NCBI RefSeq assembly: GCF_020360975.1
Contig: NW_025408670.1
Coordinates: 5,704,001-5,768,000, forward strand
Direction: 5' to 3'
DNA: 64,000 nucleotides
Origin: Hirsutella rhossiliensis
Taxonomy: Eukaryota > Ascomycota > Sordariomycetes > Hypocreales > Ophiocordycipitaceae
The first letter of the stretch is position 1. The number at the start of each line of letters is the position of its first letter. Below are positions 63,041 through 64,000 of the stretch, piece after piece. The notes under the pieces were generated by a model. It was not told the origin of the DNA. It saw nothing but the letters and a program-made list of their open reading frames with translations, and ran no database searches. Made by a program: the position numbers and the translations under genes.

Positions 63041-64000
63041 TCAGTCTCCTTCAACTACATCGACTGATATCCCACGGGTGATGCCACTTTTGATCCAAAT
63101 TTTCATGCACTCCCCTTTCTCGATCGTATGACTTCCTAATAGACACCGATCCCATGATATTGTCCTTCTCGCTCCGGAGAAGACACGCTCTGGCTCGGCG
63201 GACATAGCAGGTATCGAGAGAATATCGATTGCCATCTTAGAGAGGCGAGGATATCTTTGCTGTTGTTCCTCCCTGCGCTACCAGATCAACGGAGAACAGT
63301 CGATGGAGACAGGCGTCTGCGTCGTAAAAGATTTATACTCGTCAACCTCATTCATGGCTGGACTGACAACATCAAGCTCGGGCCCGAGCTAGCAGATCGT
63401 ATTCGTCGAGCTGGTGAGACTGATACCTCAGCTCAGGAGTTATGGTACTTATTGGCAAAACCTGGTAGTGTTCTTCCTAGTATCTTTTCACACTATCCAG
63501 CACCGGGTTGTGCCAGGACTTAGGCCAATGTTTTTGAATGTGAGCCATTCGCCTCGAAGGACGAAGTATCATCGCTGCCCCGTACGCAGGGCTTTCATCC
63601 GTTAGTCGATAGTACTTATCAAAGACAGCCCAAGAAGCTGCGATATAGCTGCGCAGTGGATGCCTCTCAAAGTACTTTCGGAAGGACTGTGTGTAGTGCT
63701 TGCGGAAAACATCCATGGCCAAGAGCGTGCGGTCGAGCGTGGTATAGCGGCCCTCGGTAAGTTGAGTGATCTTCTAGAACGGTTGTAGGAACGCGCGTAA
63801 ACGTTTCCTCGAGGATTCGCCACTCTTCATGTGTGAGATAGTCTTCCTGTAAGTCATCATAATACTTTTTCTGATATCACTCCACATGCTCCTGGAGATC
63901 TAGAGTGACGTCTAAAAGAGGGAACCAGGAATTCCAATGCGTATCGTTGTCGAGCCCAGCGAAGTTCCTAGCGCCACCGCCTGCTTGCGTTCTTTTCTCT
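63041..64000 (-). pseudogene. hAT-family transposase, C-terminal half, broken
   Basis: Minus-strand reading from the window edge gives recognisable fungal hAT transposase. From 64,000 down: D-N-D-T-H-W-N-S-W; then L-T-H-E-E-W-R-I-L; T-L-D-R-T-L-L-A-M-D (about 63,717-63,745); Y-Y-R-L-T-D-E-S-P-A-Y; and the C-terminal dimerisation domain (hATC) with S-A-E-P-E-R-V-F-S-G-A-R-R (about 63,160-63,205). The frame ends at 63041. It is broken by in-frame stops at 63877-63879 (TGA), 63774-63776, 63477-63479 and 63278-63280 (all TAG), and by apparent frameshifts near 63,790-63,812 and 63,385. Three stops fit CAG or TGG to TAG. The N-terminal zinc finger and catalytic start lie outside. Base composition is normal, so RIP was light. 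Confidence 0.9.

Noticed and set aside
63257..63605. Two overlapping plus-strand frames (63257-63523, 63414-63605)
   Set aside because: They are antisense shadows of the hAT transposase, whose minus-strand reading is convincing.
63602..63823. 73-codon minus-strand frame
   Set aside because: It is in a different frame from the clear hAT reading over the same bases (T-L-D-R-T-L-L-A-M-D), so it is a shadow.

Overview
The window looks like about 62.4 kb of a repeat-induced point mutation (RIP) island from a filamentous ascomycete (Pezizomycotina), followed by about 1.6 kb of ordinary-composition DNA at the right edge. From 1 to roughly 62,400 the sequence is AT-rich and dominated by TpA. CpA and TpG are almost absent, while CpG is common. 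In-frame TAA/TAG codons are so dense that no sizeable open reading frame survives. This is the signature of C-to-T mutation at CpA on both strands. Protein motifs can still be read if TA is allowed to stand for an original CA or TG, and all identifications left of 62.4 kb rest on that reading. Species cannot be told from the sequence.

Layout. A solo LTR (10-705, family A) is followed by a complete Ty3/Gypsy element on the minus strand (948-8778; two 470-bp LTRs, TSD tatat). Next come unassigned AT-rich DNA (8784-10458), a solo Copia LTR (10464-10942), and a gag-like gene with a CCHC knuckle. That gene is split by a 7.6-kb Tad1-like LINE (LINE A, 13149-27545). LINE A is itself interrupted by a second family-A LTR (17254-17948) and a complete Ty1/Copia element (Copia-1, 20322-26629). 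From 27,853 to 61,887 lies a pile of copies of the same Copia family. Copia-2 (minus) is interrupted by a solo LTR and by a second copy of the LINE (LINE B, 34345-42111). After it come Copia-3 and Copia-4 (both partial), an inverted LTR junction, Copia-5, a different 5'-incomplete LINE (LINE C, 55676-58799) and Copia-6 (minus, partial), which holds the third family-A LTR.

Right edge. A 371-bp element with 39-bp terminal inverted repeats (62156-62526) sits where the RIP signature fades. Beyond it are a perfect 34-bp palindrome (62880-62913) and the 3' half of a hAT transposase pseudogene on the minus strand (63041-64000, running off the window).

Working together: nothing here appears to be a functioning pathway. 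The story is insertion, nesting, LTR-LTR recombination to solo LTRs, ectopic rearrangement among Copia copies, and inactivation by RIP. Insertion order can be partly read from target-site duplications. The gag-like element came before LINE A, and LINE A before Copia-1 and family-A LTR copy 2. Copia-2 came before LINE B and its internal solo LTR. Copia-6 came before family-A LTR copy 3. No rRNA, tRNA, CRISPR or intact protein gene was seen.
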